From NCBI RefSeq assembly GCF_000964545.1, contig NZ_BBVD01000002.1:186001-250000 (forward strand): 64,000 nt of DNA. Reading direction: 5' to 3'. Numbering within the stretch: the stretch's first letter is position 1; every line of letters begins with the position of its first letter. Below are positions 25,788 through 35,415 of this stretch, piece by piece. Source of the stretch: Comamonas thiooxydans (GTDB lineage: Bacteria; Pseudomonadota; Gammaproteobacteria; Burkholderiales; Burkholderiaceae_C). Position numbers and translations under genes: made by a program. Under the pieces are notes generated by a model. That model saw only the letters and a program-made list of their open reading frames with translations, had not been told where the DNA came from and did no database searches.

Positions 25788-26621
25788 TCAGCGCCGGTAC
25801 TGCGGCGGCGGGGCATATCTGCCGTCGGCGGGAAAAGCCGCAGGCTCGGCCGCACCACGGGGCTCTGGCGCAGGCCGAGCGGCATCGCGCCCCTGCAGGC
25901 GGACTTCAAACAGGGCCGCTCCGATCACGCCCACGTTGCGCGCATCGCCCGCCGGGGTATTGCCGGCATAGGCGCGCTCCTTGCCGGAAAAACGAAAGGC
26001 CGCCACTTCACGCTGGCTCTTGCGAAAACCCTCGATGCGCAGGGTCTCGCCGGGGCGCAGCAGATAGCCGGCATTGCGCACGCTGCCGGCCTGGCCGGTG
26101 AGCACATCCAGGCCGTCCACCGTGACCACGACCTCATAGTGGCGCTGGCTGCGGTTGCTGTAGACCAGCTCGTAGCGCTCGCCATGACGGCCGGCCAGCT
26201 GATAGTCCCGAGCTCCGCGCATGGTGTAGATGAGCAGCGGCCGGCCCTGCCCGTCCTGCACCACCCACTCCACATCGCCGTCGGCTAGCTGCACGCTGAG
26301 CTGCTGATCAATGCTGCGCCCCAGGGCGCGGCGGATGCTGGCCTCATCGGAGTAGCGCAGCTGTGCCACGGTGCGCGGGCGTTCGGGATCCAGGCGCGCG
26401 GCTTCTACGGTCCGGGTGACCGACTCTCGCCCTTCCCCCCATTGCGTGCCCAGTGTGGACTCGACCCTGGGCGTGCGCGGCGCTGCTGATGCGCTCTCAG
26501 CGACCTGCAAGGCATCCTGCGCCGAAGGCGGTGCACCGCACGCGGCCAGCCCCGCGATCAGCAGCAGTCCGCCCAGCAGCCGCCAGCCGCGTTGCTGCCA
26601 GGAACTCATGACCTGATTCAT
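25788..26621 (-). CDS. Lipoprotein of unknown function
   Basis: A 277-residue protein that I cannot name. It has a lipoprotein signal (LLLIAGLAAC, lipid at C28), a low-complexity region, and a predicted beta-rich part with ERYELVYSNRS, VVTVDGLDVLTG, GYLLRPGETLRIEGF and VAAFRFSGKE, followed by a Pro/Arg-rich tail. The ATG at 26621 has GGAG eight bases upstream; the frame continues to 26792 but lacks signal character there. It lies between the hisD terminator and the beta-lactamase-like gene. Confidence 0.7.
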   Translation of the reverse strand: MNQVMSSWQQRGWRLLGGLLLIAGLAACGAPPSAQDALQVAESASAAPRTPRVESTLGTQWGEGRESVTRTVEAARLDPERPRTVAQLRYSDEASIRRALGRSIDQQLSVQLADGDVEWVVQDGQGRPLLIYTMRGARDYQLAGRHGERYELVYSNRSQRHYEVVVTVDGLDVLTGQAGSVRNAGYLLRPGETLRIEGFRKSQREVAAFRFSGKERAYAGNTPAGDARNVGVIGAALFEVRLQGRDAARPAPEPRGAAEPAAFPADGRYAPPPQYRR

Positions 26622-26770
26622 CTTCACGCTCCCTTGTTGTGATTGGCTATTGAATGCTGCGCTGCCACGCAGCCCGCCGAGTGTCACAGCAAATCCGCGC
26701 ATTCCCGCACCATGAAACATCTGGAGATGATTTGCCCCGAAACGGGGGCATGTGGACCTGCCCGAAAATG

Positions 26771-26796
26771 AAAAAAGCCGTGGACGGGCCACGGCT
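26771..26796 (-). terminator. Intrinsic terminator after hisD
   Basis: An 8-bp stem (AGCCGTGG at 26776-26783 with CCACGGCT at 26789-26796), a 5-base loop and a T6 tract when read on the minus strand, starting 22 bases after the hisD stop. It separates hisD from the accessory block and from hisC. Confidence 0.85.
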
Positions 26797-26817
26797 GATG
26801 GGCAAGCACCGGCGGAT

Positions 26818-28134
26818 TTACTTCAGGCGCATTTCGGCAGCCCTGGCATGACCCTGCAGGCCTTCGCCATAGGCCAGCACGGCGGCGGTCTTGCCCAGGA
26901 TCTGGGCACCGGACTCGCTGACTTCGATGATGGAGCTGCGCTTCTGGAAGTCGTACACCCCCAGCGGCGAGGAAAAGCGCGCCGTGCCGCTGGTGGGCAA
27001 CACGTGATTCGGGCCGGCGCAGTAGTCGCCCAGGCTCTCGGAGGTGTAGGCGCCCAGGAAGATGGCGCCGGCGTGCCTGAGCAGAGGCTCCCAGCGGTGC
27101 GGGTCGCGGCTGGAGACTTCCAGGTGCTCGGGCGCGATGCGATTGCTGATCGCGCAAGCCTCTTCCATGTCCTTGGTCAGAATCAGTGCACCGCGATCGC
27201 TCAGGCTCTTGGCGATGATGGCCTTGCGCGGCATCTCGGGCAGCAGGCGGTCGATCGCGGCCTGGACGGCATCGATATAGGCCGCATCGGGACACAGCAG
27301 GATGGACTGTGCCAGCTCGTCATGCTCGGCCTGGCTGAACAGATCCATGGCCACCCAGTCGGGTGGTGTCGTGCCGTCGGCCAGCACCAGGATTTCAGAA
27401 GGACCGGCAATCATGTCGATGCCCACGATGCCGAACACGCGCTTCTTGGCGCTGGCCACATAGGCATTGCCTGGGCCGGTGATCTTGTCCACCTTGGGCA
27501 CGGTGGCCGTGCCGTAGGCCAGGGCTGCCACGGCCTGGGCGCCACCGATGGTGAAGGCGCGGTGCACGCCAGCCACATAGGCAGCAGCCAGCACCAGCGG
27601 GTTCTTCTGACCCTGGGGCGTGGGCACGACCATGATGATGTCCTGCACACCGGCTACATGGGCGGGAATGGCGTTCATCAGCACGCTGGACGGATAGGCG
27701 GCCTTGCCGCCCGGCACGTAGATGCCCACGCGGTCCAGCGGCGTGACCTTTTGGCCCAGCAGCGTGCCGTCTTCGTCGCGGTAGCTCCAGCTCTCGCCAT
27801 TGGCCTTTTTCTGCGCCTCGTGATAGCTGCGCACGCGGCGCGCCGCCGACTCCAGCGCTTCGCGCTCGGCTGCCGGCAAGCTCTCGAAGGCGGCTTTCAG
27901 CTCCTGCTTGGTCAGCTCCAGCGCAGCCATGGAATCGGCCTGCAGCCCGTCAAAGCGTGCCGTGTATTCAAGCACGGCGGCGTCGCCGCGCTGCTGTACA
28001 TCGGCCAGGATGTCGGCCACCCGCTGCTCGATGGCTGCATCCGTGTCCGCCGACCAGTGCAGACGCTGCGCAAAATCATGCTCGAACTGGGCATCAGCGG
28101 TTGACAGACGGGCGGGGACAGCTACGAATTCCAT
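26818..28134 (-). CDS. hisD: Histidinol dehydrogenase
   Basis: Catalyses the last two oxidations from L-histidinol to L-histidine with NAD+ and zinc. The 438-residue protein has the family motifs YVPGGKAAYPS, ITGPGNAYVASAKK, GPSEILVLAD, SQAEHDE and GPNHVLPT. It follows hisG after 21 bases and ends the murA-hisG-hisD unit with an intrinsic terminator. Confidence 0.97.
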   Translation of the reverse strand: MEFVAVPARLSTADAQFEHDFAQRLHWSADTDAAIEQRVADILADVQQRGDAAVLEYTARFDGLQADSMAALELTKQELKAAFESLPAAEREALESAARRVRSYHEAQKKANGESWSYRDEDGTLLGQKVTPLDRVGIYVPGGKAAYPSSVLMNAIPAHVAGVQDIIMVVPTPQGQKNPLVLAAAYVAGVHRAFTIGGAQAVAALAYGTATVPKVDKITGPGNAYVASAKKRVFGIVGIDMIAGPSEILVLADGTTPPDWVAMDLFSQAEHDELAQSILLCPDAAYIDAVQAAIDRLLPEMPRKAIIAKSLSDRGALILTKDMEEACAISNRIAPEHLEVSSRDPHRWEPLLRHAGAIFLGAYTSESLGDYCAGPNHVLPTSGTARFSSPLGVYDFQKRSSIIEVSESGAQILGKTAAVLAYGEGLQGHARAAEMRLK

Positions 28135-28155
28135 AGTATTTACCAGTAGGGAAAA

Positions 28156-28818
28156 TCAGTTGTTCTTGGCGGCAACGGCCTGCGCAAACGCATCGATGAT
28201 GTGGCGCAGCGGAGCCTGCTTGAGCTTGAGCGAAGCCTGGTTGACGACCAGACGCGAGCTGATGTCCATGATGGGCTCGACCTCGACCAGATCGTTGGCC
28301 TTGAGCGTGTTGCCGGTGGACACCAGATCGACGATGGCATCGGCCATGCCGGTCAGCGGCGCCAGCTCCATGGAGCCGTAGAGCTTGACCATGTCCACGT
28401 GCACGCCCTTCTTGGCAAAGAAGTTGCGGGCAATCTCGGGGTACTTGGTGGCGATGCGCAGACGCGCGCCCTGCTTGACGGCCAGCTGATAGTCAAAGCC
28501 GTTGCGCACGGCCACGCTGACACGACACTTGGCAATCTGCAGGTCCAGCGGCTGGTACAGGCCCTGGCCGCCATGCTCGATCAGCGAGTCCAGGCCCGAT
28601 ACGCCCAGGTCTGCGCCGCCATATTGCACATAGACGGGCACGTCCGATGCACGCACCAGCACCACACGCACATCGGGACGGTTGGTGTCGAAAATCAGCT
28701 TGCGCGACTTTTCCACATCCTCGGTCACCACTATGCCGGCGGCGGCCAGCAGGGGCACGGTTTCTTCAAAAATGCGGCCCTTGGACAGGGCTATGGTCAC
28801 AGGCGTTGCGGTGCTCAT
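28156..28818 (-). CDS. hisG: ATP phosphoribosyltransferase, short form
   Basis: First, feedback-regulated step of histidine biosynthesis. At 220 residues it is the short form that lacks the C-terminal regulatory domain and normally needs the HisZ partner; no hisZ is seen in this window. Motifs include SKGRIFEE, the PRPP loop DLVSTGNTLKAN and GADLGVSG. Its ATG overlaps the murA stop by four bases. Confidence 0.96.
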   Translation of the reverse strand: MSTATPVTIALSKGRIFEETVPLLAAAGIVVTEDVEKSRKLIFDTNRPDVRVVLVRASDVPVYVQYGGADLGVSGLDSLIEHGGQGLYQPLDLQIAKCRVSVAVRNGFDYQLAVKQGARLRIATKYPEIARNFFAKKGVHVDMVKLYGSMELAPLTGMADAIVDLVSTGNTLKANDLVEVEPIMDISSRLVVNQASLKLKQAPLRHIIDAFAQAVAAKNN

Positions 28819-30086
28819 GCGGAAATTCTCTCGATATCGGCGCCCAGGGCGCGCAGCTTGTCTTCCATGCGGTCGTAGCCACGATCCAGGTGGTAGATGC
28901 GATCGACGATGGTCTCGCCCTCGGCCACCAGACCGGCAATCACCAGGCTGGCCGAAGCGCGCAGATCGGTCGCCATCACGGTGGCACCGGACAGGCGCTT
29001 GCCGCCTTCGATGGTCGCCACGCGGCCGTCGGTGGTGATGCGCGCGCCCAGGCGCACCATCTCGTTGACATGCATGAAGCGGTTCTCGAAGATGGTCTCG
29101 GTCACCATGCTAGTGCCTTCGGCCACCAGGTTCAGCGCCATGAACTGGGCCTGCATATCGGTGGGAAAGCCCGGATATTCGGTGGTGCGAAAGCCCTGGG
29201 CCTTGAGCTTGCCGGAGGACGCCACCTTCAGGCCGCCATCCACGCACTCCACGCTCACGCCCGCATCCTTGAGCTTGTCGATCACCGCGCCCAGATGGTC
29301 GGCACGCGCGTGGTGCAGCAAGGCTTCACCGCTGGTAGCCGCCACGGCGCAGAGGAAGGTGCCGGCCTCGATACGGTCGGCCACCACCTGATGCTCGCAG
29401 CCATGCAGCTTGTCCACGCCCTGAATCACGATGTGGCTGGTGCCGTGACCGGTGATCCTGGCCCCCATCTTGATCAGCATCTCGGCCAGGTCGGTGATTT
29501 CGGGTTCCATGGCGGCGTTTTCCAGCACCGTCTCGCCTTCGGCCAGCGCAGCGGCCATCAGGAAGTTCTCGGTGCCGGTCACGGTCACCATGTCGGTGGT
29601 GATGCGTGCGCCCTTCAGACGCTTCCAGCCTTCGGGCAGGCTGGCATGCATATAGCCGTTTTCCACGGTGATGATGGCACCCATGGCCTGCAGGCCCTTG
29701 ATGTGCTGATCCACGGGGCGCGAGCCGATCGCGCAGCCGCCGGGCAGCGACACCTTGGCGTGGCCGAAGCGGGCCAGCAGCGGACCCAGGGCCAGCACCG
29801 AGGCGCGCATGGTCTTGACCAGCTCGTAAGGCGCTTCGGGCACCAGGCTGTCGGGTGCCACAAAGCTCATGCCGCCACGTTCGCCATGGGTTTCGGTCTG
29901 CACACCCATGTTGGCCAGCAGCTTGCGCATGGTGGCCACATCGTGCAGACGCGGCACATTGTGCAGATGCACGGGCTCGGCCGTGAGCAGTGCGGCACAC
30001 ATTTCAGGCAGAGCGGCGTTTTTGGCACCGGAAATGATTACTTCGCCCTTGAGGGGACGACCACCGTGGATCTTGAGTTTGTCCAT
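28815..30086 (-). CDS. murA: UDP-N-acetylglucosamine 1-carboxyvinyltransferase
   Basis: First committed step of peptidoglycan synthesis: transfers enolpyruvate from PEP to UDP-GlcNAc; target of fosfomycin. The 423-residue protein has the N-terminal GAKNAALP motif, the catalytic C118 in PGGCAIGSRP and the EPEITDLA strand. It is translationally coupled to hisG. It also draws on the UDP-GlcNAc pool used by the 2-epimerase of the glycan locus. Confidence 0.97.
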   Translation of the reverse strand: MDKLKIHGGRPLKGEVIISGAKNAALPEMCAALLTAEPVHLHNVPRLHDVATMRKLLANMGVQTETHGERGGMSFVAPDSLVPEAPYELVKTMRASVLALGPLLARFGHAKVSLPGGCAIGSRPVDQHIKGLQAMGAIITVENGYMHASLPEGWKRLKGARITTDMVTVTGTENFLMAAALAEGETVLENAAMEPEITDLAEMLIKMGARITGHGTSHIVIQGVDKLHGCEHQVVADRIEAGTFLCAVAATSGEALLHHARADHLGAVIDKLKDAGVSVECVDGGLKVASSGKLKAQGFRTTEYPGFPTDMQAQFMALNLVAEGTSMVTETIFENRFMHVNEMVRLGARITTDGRVATIEGGKRLSGATVMATDLRASASLVIAGLVAEGETIVDRIYHLDRGYDRMEDKLRALGADIERISA

Positions 30087-30110
30087 GGCTTCAAGCCTTG
30101 AATGTTTATA

Positions 30111-30160
30111 TGTAAAAAATGCACTCAGCGCTTATGTAGCAAGCACTGACAGCTATCAAT
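30111..30160 (-). repeat. Putative dispersed intergenic repeat (copy 1)
   Basis: Between murA and the BolA gene. On the minus strand it reads GATAGCTGTCAG, GTGCTTG, then AAGCGCTGAGTGC and a T6 tract; AGTGCTT and AAGCGCT can pair. The 13-mer AAGCGCTGARTGC recurs at 36372-36384. The pattern resembles short intergenic elements I recall from Comamonadaceae genomes; this needs a genome search. Confidence 0.4.
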
Positions 30161-30178
30161 CTTGCGTCTCGACTCGCA

Positions 30179-30421
30179 TCAAGCCTGGGCAGCAGCCCAT
30201 TCTGCCGGGGTGTAGGTCTTCATGGACAGGGCATGGACTTCATCGGTGGCCATGCGGTTGCCCAGCGTGGCATAGACCAGGCGCTGGCGGCCCAGCAGAC
30301 GCTGGCCTTCAAACTGTGCAGAAACAATGGTGGCAAACCAATGTCGGCCGTCACCTTCCAGCGCAATATGCTCGCAGGGCAGGCCGGCGGCGATCAGGTC
30401 TTTGAGTTGGTCTGCAGTCAT
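30179..30421 (-). CDS. ibaG: BolA family protein IbaG
   Basis: Small BolA-like protein, a partner of monothiol glutaredoxins in iron-sulfur handling. The 80-residue product has the KH-like fold signature, the conserved histidine and C-terminal EVHALSMKTYTPAEW typical of IbaG/YrbA. It is located directly upstream of murA on the same strand, the order seen in many proteobacteria (mla, ibaG, murA). Confidence 0.92.
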   Translation of the reverse strand: MTADQLKDLIAAGLPCEHIALEGDGRHWFATIVSAQFEGQRLLGRQRLVYATLGNRMATDEVHALSMKTYTPAEWAAAQA

Positions 30422-30493
30422 GGGGAACCTTTAAGCGCAAAGCTGGCGAAACCGGTCATTGTCTCGCAAGCAGCCCCGCGTCAATTCTAAAAA

Positions 30494-31245
30494 TCAGTTA
30501 CGAATCTTGTAGCCGATACGCAGCAGGTGCACGGCCAGCGCGCTCACAGCCAGCCAGGCAGCGCCCACGATGGCGAAGCTGAGCCAGGGCGAGACATCGC
30601 TCTGGCCGAAGAAGCCATAGCGGAAGCCGTCGATCATGTAGAAGAACGGGTTGACATGGCTGACCGCCTGCCAGAAGCCGGGCAGCGAGTGCACGGAATA
30701 GAACACGCCGGACAGAAAGGTCAGAGGCATGATCAAAAAGTTCTGGAAAGCTGCCATCTGGTCGAACTTCTCGGCCCAGAGACCGGCGATCAGGCCCAGC
30801 GTGCCCATCAGGGCACAGCCCAGAAAGCCGAACACCAGAATCCACAGCGGCGCGGCAAAATCGGGCACGGCAAAGAACAAGGTGACCACAAACACGCCCA
30901 AACCGACCAGCAGGCCGCGCAGAATGGCCGCTCCCACATAGGCGCTGAACCAGGCCCAGTGCGACAGCGGCGTGAGCAGCACGAACACCAGCGAGCCCAT
31001 GATCTTGCTCTGCACCAGGCTGGACGAGCTGTTGGCAAACGCGTTCTGCAGCATGCTCATCATCACCAGGCCGGGAATCAGAAACGCGGTGTAGGGGATG
31101 CGGTCGTAGACCATGACCCGGCCTTCGAGCACATGGCCGAAAACCAGCAGATACAGCACGGCCGTGAGCACCGGTGCGGCCACGGTCTGAAAGCTCACCT
31201 TCCAGAAGCGCAGCACTTCCTTTTTGAGCAGGGTCTGCCAGCCGT

Positions 31246-31249
<4 letters not shown>
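30494..31249 (-). CDS. ABC-2 type transporter permease (YadH-like)
   Basis: A 251-residue membrane component of an export-type ABC transporter, with about six hydrophobic helices and the ABC-2 signature region FLSGVFYSVHSLPGFWQ. The ATG overlaps the ATPase stop by four bases (ATGA). The pair resembles E. coli YadG/YadH, whose substrate is not known. It sits between mlaB and ibaG, a common arrangement in beta-proteobacteria. Confidence 0.92.
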
Positions 31250-32190
<941 letters not shown>

Positions 32191-32255
32191 GATTCTAGGT
32201 CTTGCCCACAGCCTCTGCCTTGGCGGGGCTTAGCCGGACACAGTGATTCGTCAGC

Positions 32256-32582
32256 CTAGCCCTGCTGAGCGGTGGCGGCCGCATCGGGCACGGGAGCGGG
32301 CATCAGCAAGCCGTCCACGCCATACAGCGCGGCCATGGACTGCAGGCCCTTGGGCAGACCCTCGACGACGAGCTGCTTGCCCGCCTCCTGGGCAGCACGC
32401 CGGCAGGCCAGCAGCACGGCCAGAGCCGCCGAGTCAAACACCTTGACGGCACTGGCATCCAGCACCACCTGTGCATCCGCATGGCCCGTGACCAGCGGGC
32501 GCAGGCGCAGCAGACAGTCGCGCCCCTGACGATAGGTCAGTTCCTTGGGCAGTTGCAGAGGGTTGCTAGCTGAGCGGGCCAT
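32256..32582 (-). CDS. mlaB: STAS-domain protein MlaB
   Basis: Cytoplasmic regulator of the MlaFE phospholipid transporter, binding the ATPase MlaF. The 108-residue STAS-fold protein contains the VVLDASAVKVFDSAALAVL strand-helix segment, with the serine-aspartate pair typical of the family. It lies 19 bases after mlaC, the last gene of the Mla operon proper. Confidence 0.88.
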   Translation of the reverse strand: MARSASNPLQLPKELTYRQGRDCLLRLRPLVTGHADAQVVLDASAVKVFDSAALAVLLACRRAAQEAGKQLVVEGLPKGLQSMAALYGVDGLLMPAPVPDAAATAQQG

Positions 32583-32601
32583 GACGTCTGAAGCGCTTTG
32601 C

Positions 32602-33234
32602 TTACTTGTTCGCCGTGGCCGGCATGGAGCTGCGCGAGGCCAGGGTCTTGATCAGGCCGTCAATGCCGTTGGCATTGATTTCCTGCGCAAACTGGTTGCG
32701 ATAGGTTTCCACCAGCCACACACCGAGCACGTTGAAGTTGTAGAGCTTCCAGCCCGTGGCCTGTTTTTCCAGACGGAAATCCAGTTGCACGGGGTCGCCA
32801 CGGCCGTTGACCTGGGTACGCACCAGCACGTCGGTGTCGCCGGCTGCCATGCGCACAGGCTTGACGGTAATGGTCTGATCGCCGACCTGGGACAGGGCCC
32901 CCGCATAGGTGCGAATCAGCAGGGCCTTGAACTCATCCTGCAGTTTCTGGCGCTGCTCGGGCGTGGCCTGACGCCAGGCCGGACCGACAGCGGCCGATGT
33001 CATGCGGCGAAAGTCCACATAGGGCATGACCTTCTCGTTGACCAGTGCATTGATCTTGCTGGAATCGCCGTTGCGCAGCGAGGCATCCTTCTTGATGGTC
33101 TCCAGCACATCGGCAGAGACGCGCTTGACCAGTGCATCGGGAGCTTCCTCAGCAGCCTGGGCTGCGGGTAGCCCCAGATTCAGAGCGAGCACGGCACCTG
33201 CTGCCATGCCCCACATGCGACGAGTAATCTTCAT
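32602..33234 (-). CDS. mlaC: Periplasmic phospholipid-binding protein MlaC
   Basis: Shuttles phospholipid between the outer-membrane MlaA complex and the inner-membrane MlaFEDB complex. The 210-residue product starts with a signal peptide (MKITRRMWGMAAGAVLAL, cleavage after AAQA) and has MlaC motifs such as VDFRRMTS, GPAWRQATPEQ and WKLYNFNVLGVWLV. ATG 33234 is preferred over the upstream 33303 because it begins the signal peptide and has GGAG upstream. Confidence 0.95.
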   Translation of the reverse strand: MKITRRMWGMAAGAVLALNLGLPAAQAAEEAPDALVKRVSADVLETIKKDASLRNGDSSKINALVNEKVMPYVDFRRMTSAAVGPAWRQATPEQRQKLQDEFKALLIRTYAGALSQVGDQTITVKPVRMAAGDTDVLVRTQVNGRGDPVQLDFRLEKQATGWKLYNFNVLGVWLVETYRNQFAQEINANGIDGLIKTLASRSSMPATANK

Positions 33235-33314
33235 TGCGTTTTTTCTCCTAGGCCCGCAAGTGTCACCGCACTCGCGCAGCCTGTGCATCATGTTTGTAAC
33301 CAAGCTCTACCGGC

Positions 33315-34112
33315 TCACTGGCCTTCCGGGGGCAGCTTGCCGGCGTTGTCGTCATCATAGTTTTCGAGGCGACCATCGCCGCCGGACGCCGCGCCGCCAA
33401 TGCGTGAGCGCAGATAGACATCGCGCACCAGGCTGTATTTGTCGAGCGCAACGGAGTCCAGCACATCGCCGGCCTTGAGCAGATTGGCACGGTTGTTGAC
33501 CATGCGCAGACCGAACAGGCTGTTGCGCCAGCGCACGTCATCCATGGAGTTGGCAGGATAGCCGAAGGCGTCAACCACCAGGCCGGCCGAATCTCGCACC
33601 GTGGACGGCCCCCAGAAAGGCAGCACCAGATACGGCCCCGTGGGCATGCCCCAGCGACCCAGAGTCTGGCCGAAGTCCTGCTTATGGCGCTCGATGCCAG
33701 CCTCGCTGGCGATGTCGAACAGACCGCCTATGCCCAGCACCGTGTTCACGCTGAAGCGCACCATGGAGTTGTAAGCCCCCTGACCCTGACCCTGCAGCAC
33801 ATTGTTGACGAAGGACCAAGCATCGCCGAGATTGTCGAAGAAGTTGGTCACGCCCTGGCGCGCCACACGCGGCGTCACGGTCTGATAGGCCGTGGCCACG
33901 GGCTTGAAGACCGCCTCGTCCACGCCTTCATTGAAGGAATAGATGCTGCGGTTCATGGACTCCAGCGGATCGGCAGGGTTGGCAGGGCCCGTGGTGGTGG
34001 CGCAGCCGGACAGCAGTGCGGCTACGGAAACGCTGGCTGCCAGCGCAACGCGCCTGAGCGCCTGATTCTCGTCTGACGTCAATTTCGTCTGTGGGCTTGT
34101 TGTAGTCATCAT
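33315..34112 (-). CDS. mlaA: Outer-membrane lipoprotein MlaA (VacJ)
   Basis: Removes mislocalised phospholipid from the outer leaflet of the outer membrane. The 265-residue lipoprotein has lipobox LLSGC (C37) and VacJ motifs DPLESMNRSIYSFN, VARQGVTNFFDNL and GPYLVLPFWGPSTVRD. It overlaps the mlaD stop by four bases. In E. coli mlaA is unlinked to mlaFEDCB; here it is inserted between mlaD and mlaC, the usual beta-proteobacterial order. The acidic C-terminal tail is variable. Confidence 0.96.
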   Translation of the reverse strand: MMTTTSPQTKLTSDENQALRRVALAASVSVAALLSGCATTTGPANPADPLESMNRSIYSFNEGVDEAVFKPVATAYQTVTPRVARQGVTNFFDNLGDAWSFVNNVLQGQGQGAYNSMVRFSVNTVLGIGGLFDIASEAGIERHKQDFGQTLGRWGMPTGPYLVLPFWGPSTVRDSAGLVVDAFGYPANSMDDVRWRNSLFGLRMVNNRANLLKAGDVLDSVALDKYSLVRDVYLRSRIGGAASGGDGRLENYDDDNAGKLPPEGQ

Positions 34113-34609
34113 TCTTTCGCTCCCCCGTTGCCTGCGGCAGCGCCGGAATCACCACCCTGCTCCGCCTTGCTGTAGAGAAACTGACCGATCAGATTCTCCA
34201 GCACCACGGCAGACTGGGTGGCAGTCACACGGTCGCCTGCCTTGAGGTTCTCTTCGCTGGCGCCCGCTTCAATACCAATGTACTGATCACCCAGCAGGCC
34301 GCTTGTCAGAATTTTCAGCGAGCTGTCCTTGGGAAAGGCGTAACGGGTTTCCATGCTCATGGCCACGTCGGCCTGGAAGGTCTGGTCGTTGAAGGTAATG
34401 GATTCGATACGGCCCACGACCACGCCGGCGCTCTTGACCGCCGCCTTGGGCTTGAGTCCGCCGATATTGTCAAAACGCGCCGTGATCGCATAGGTCTTCT
34501 GGAAATTCAGACTCAGCAGATTGGCCGACTGCAAGGCCAGGAACACCAGGGCCAGAGCACCGATCAGCACAAACAGGCCGACCCAGACATCACTTTTCTT
34601 TTGCTGCAT
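34109..34609 (-). CDS. mlaD: MCE-domain protein MlaD
   Basis: Inner-membrane anchored, periplasmic hexameric MCE protein that forms the lipid channel of the MlaFEDB complex. The 166-residue product has one N-terminal transmembrane helix (VGLFVLIGALALVFLAL) and an MCE domain with FDNIGGLKPKAAVKSAGVVVG and SGLLGDQYIGIEAG. It follows mlaE after 29 bases. Confidence 0.96.
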   Translation of the reverse strand: MQQKKSDVWVGLFVLIGALALVFLALQSANLLSLNFQKTYAITARFDNIGGLKPKAAVKSAGVVVGRIESITFNDQTFQADVAMSMETRYAFPKDSSLKILTSGLLGDQYIGIEAGASEENLKAGDRVTATQSAVVLENLIGQFLYSKAEQGGDSGAAAGNGGAKE

Positions 34610-34638
34610 GATTTTTTACCTCTATCTGCTGAGCAGCC

Positions 34639-35415
34639 TCAAATGCTGAACATGGTTGCGGTGAGCAGGAAGTCCAGGCCCAGAACCGCTAGCGAGGCCA
34701 CGACCACGGTACGGGTGGTGGCACGGGAAACTCCTTCAGGCGTGGGCTTGGCCGCATAGCCTTCGAGCAGGGCCACAAAGGTCACGGCCAGGCCGAAGAC
34801 AAAGCTCTTGAGCACGCCATTGCCCAGATCGCTCCACCAGTCCACGCCCTGCTGCATCTGGCCCCAGAAAGCACCGCTGTCGACGCCGATCATCACCACG
34901 CCCACCAGCCAGCCACCCAGCACACCCACGGCGCTGAAGACCGCAGCCAGCAAAGGCATGGTGATCAGCCCGGCCCAGAAGCGCGGCGCCAGAATGCGTT
35001 TGACGGGGTCCACCGCCATCATTTCCATGGCTGACAGCTGTTCACCGGCTTTCATCAGGCCGATTTCGGCCGTCAAGGCCGTGCCGGCACGACCCGCGAA
35101 CAGCAGGGCCGTGACCACAGGCCCCAGCTCGCGCAGCAGGCTCAGGGCCACCATCATGCCCAGCGCCTCGGCCGAGCCATAGCGCTGCAGGATGTAATAG
35201 CCCTGCAGACCCAGCACAAAGCCCACGAACAGACCGGAGACGCCGATGATGGCCAGCGAATAATTGCCCAGAAAGTGAATCTGGTCGCCGATCAGGCGCG
35301 GGCGCCTGAGCGCCGGCCCCATCAAACCCAGCAGGCGCCACAGCAGGCGTGCGCCAATCCCCATGTTGACCAGCTGGCAGCGCACTGCCAGGCCAATGCG
35401 TGCGAGAAAGTTCAT
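34639..35415 (-). CDS. mlaE: Phospholipid ABC transporter permease MlaE
   Basis: Membrane subunit of the MlaFEDB complex. The 258-residue protein has about five to six helices and the MlaE signature ALLFAGRAGTALTAEIGLM with the MAVDPVKRILAPRFW segment. Its ATG overlaps the mlaF stop (ATGA). Confidence 0.96.
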   Translation of the reverse strand: MNFLARIGLAVRCQLVNMGIGARLLWRLLGLMGPALRRPRLIGDQIHFLGNYSLAIIGVSGLFVGFVLGLQGYYILQRYGSAEALGMMVALSLLRELGPVVTALLFAGRAGTALTAEIGLMKAGEQLSAMEMMAVDPVKRILAPRFWAGLITMPLLAAVFSAVGVLGGWLVGVVMIGVDSGAFWGQMQQGVDWWSDLGNGVLKSFVFGLAVTFVALLEGYAAKPTPEGVSRATTRTVVVASLAVLGLDFLLTATMFSI

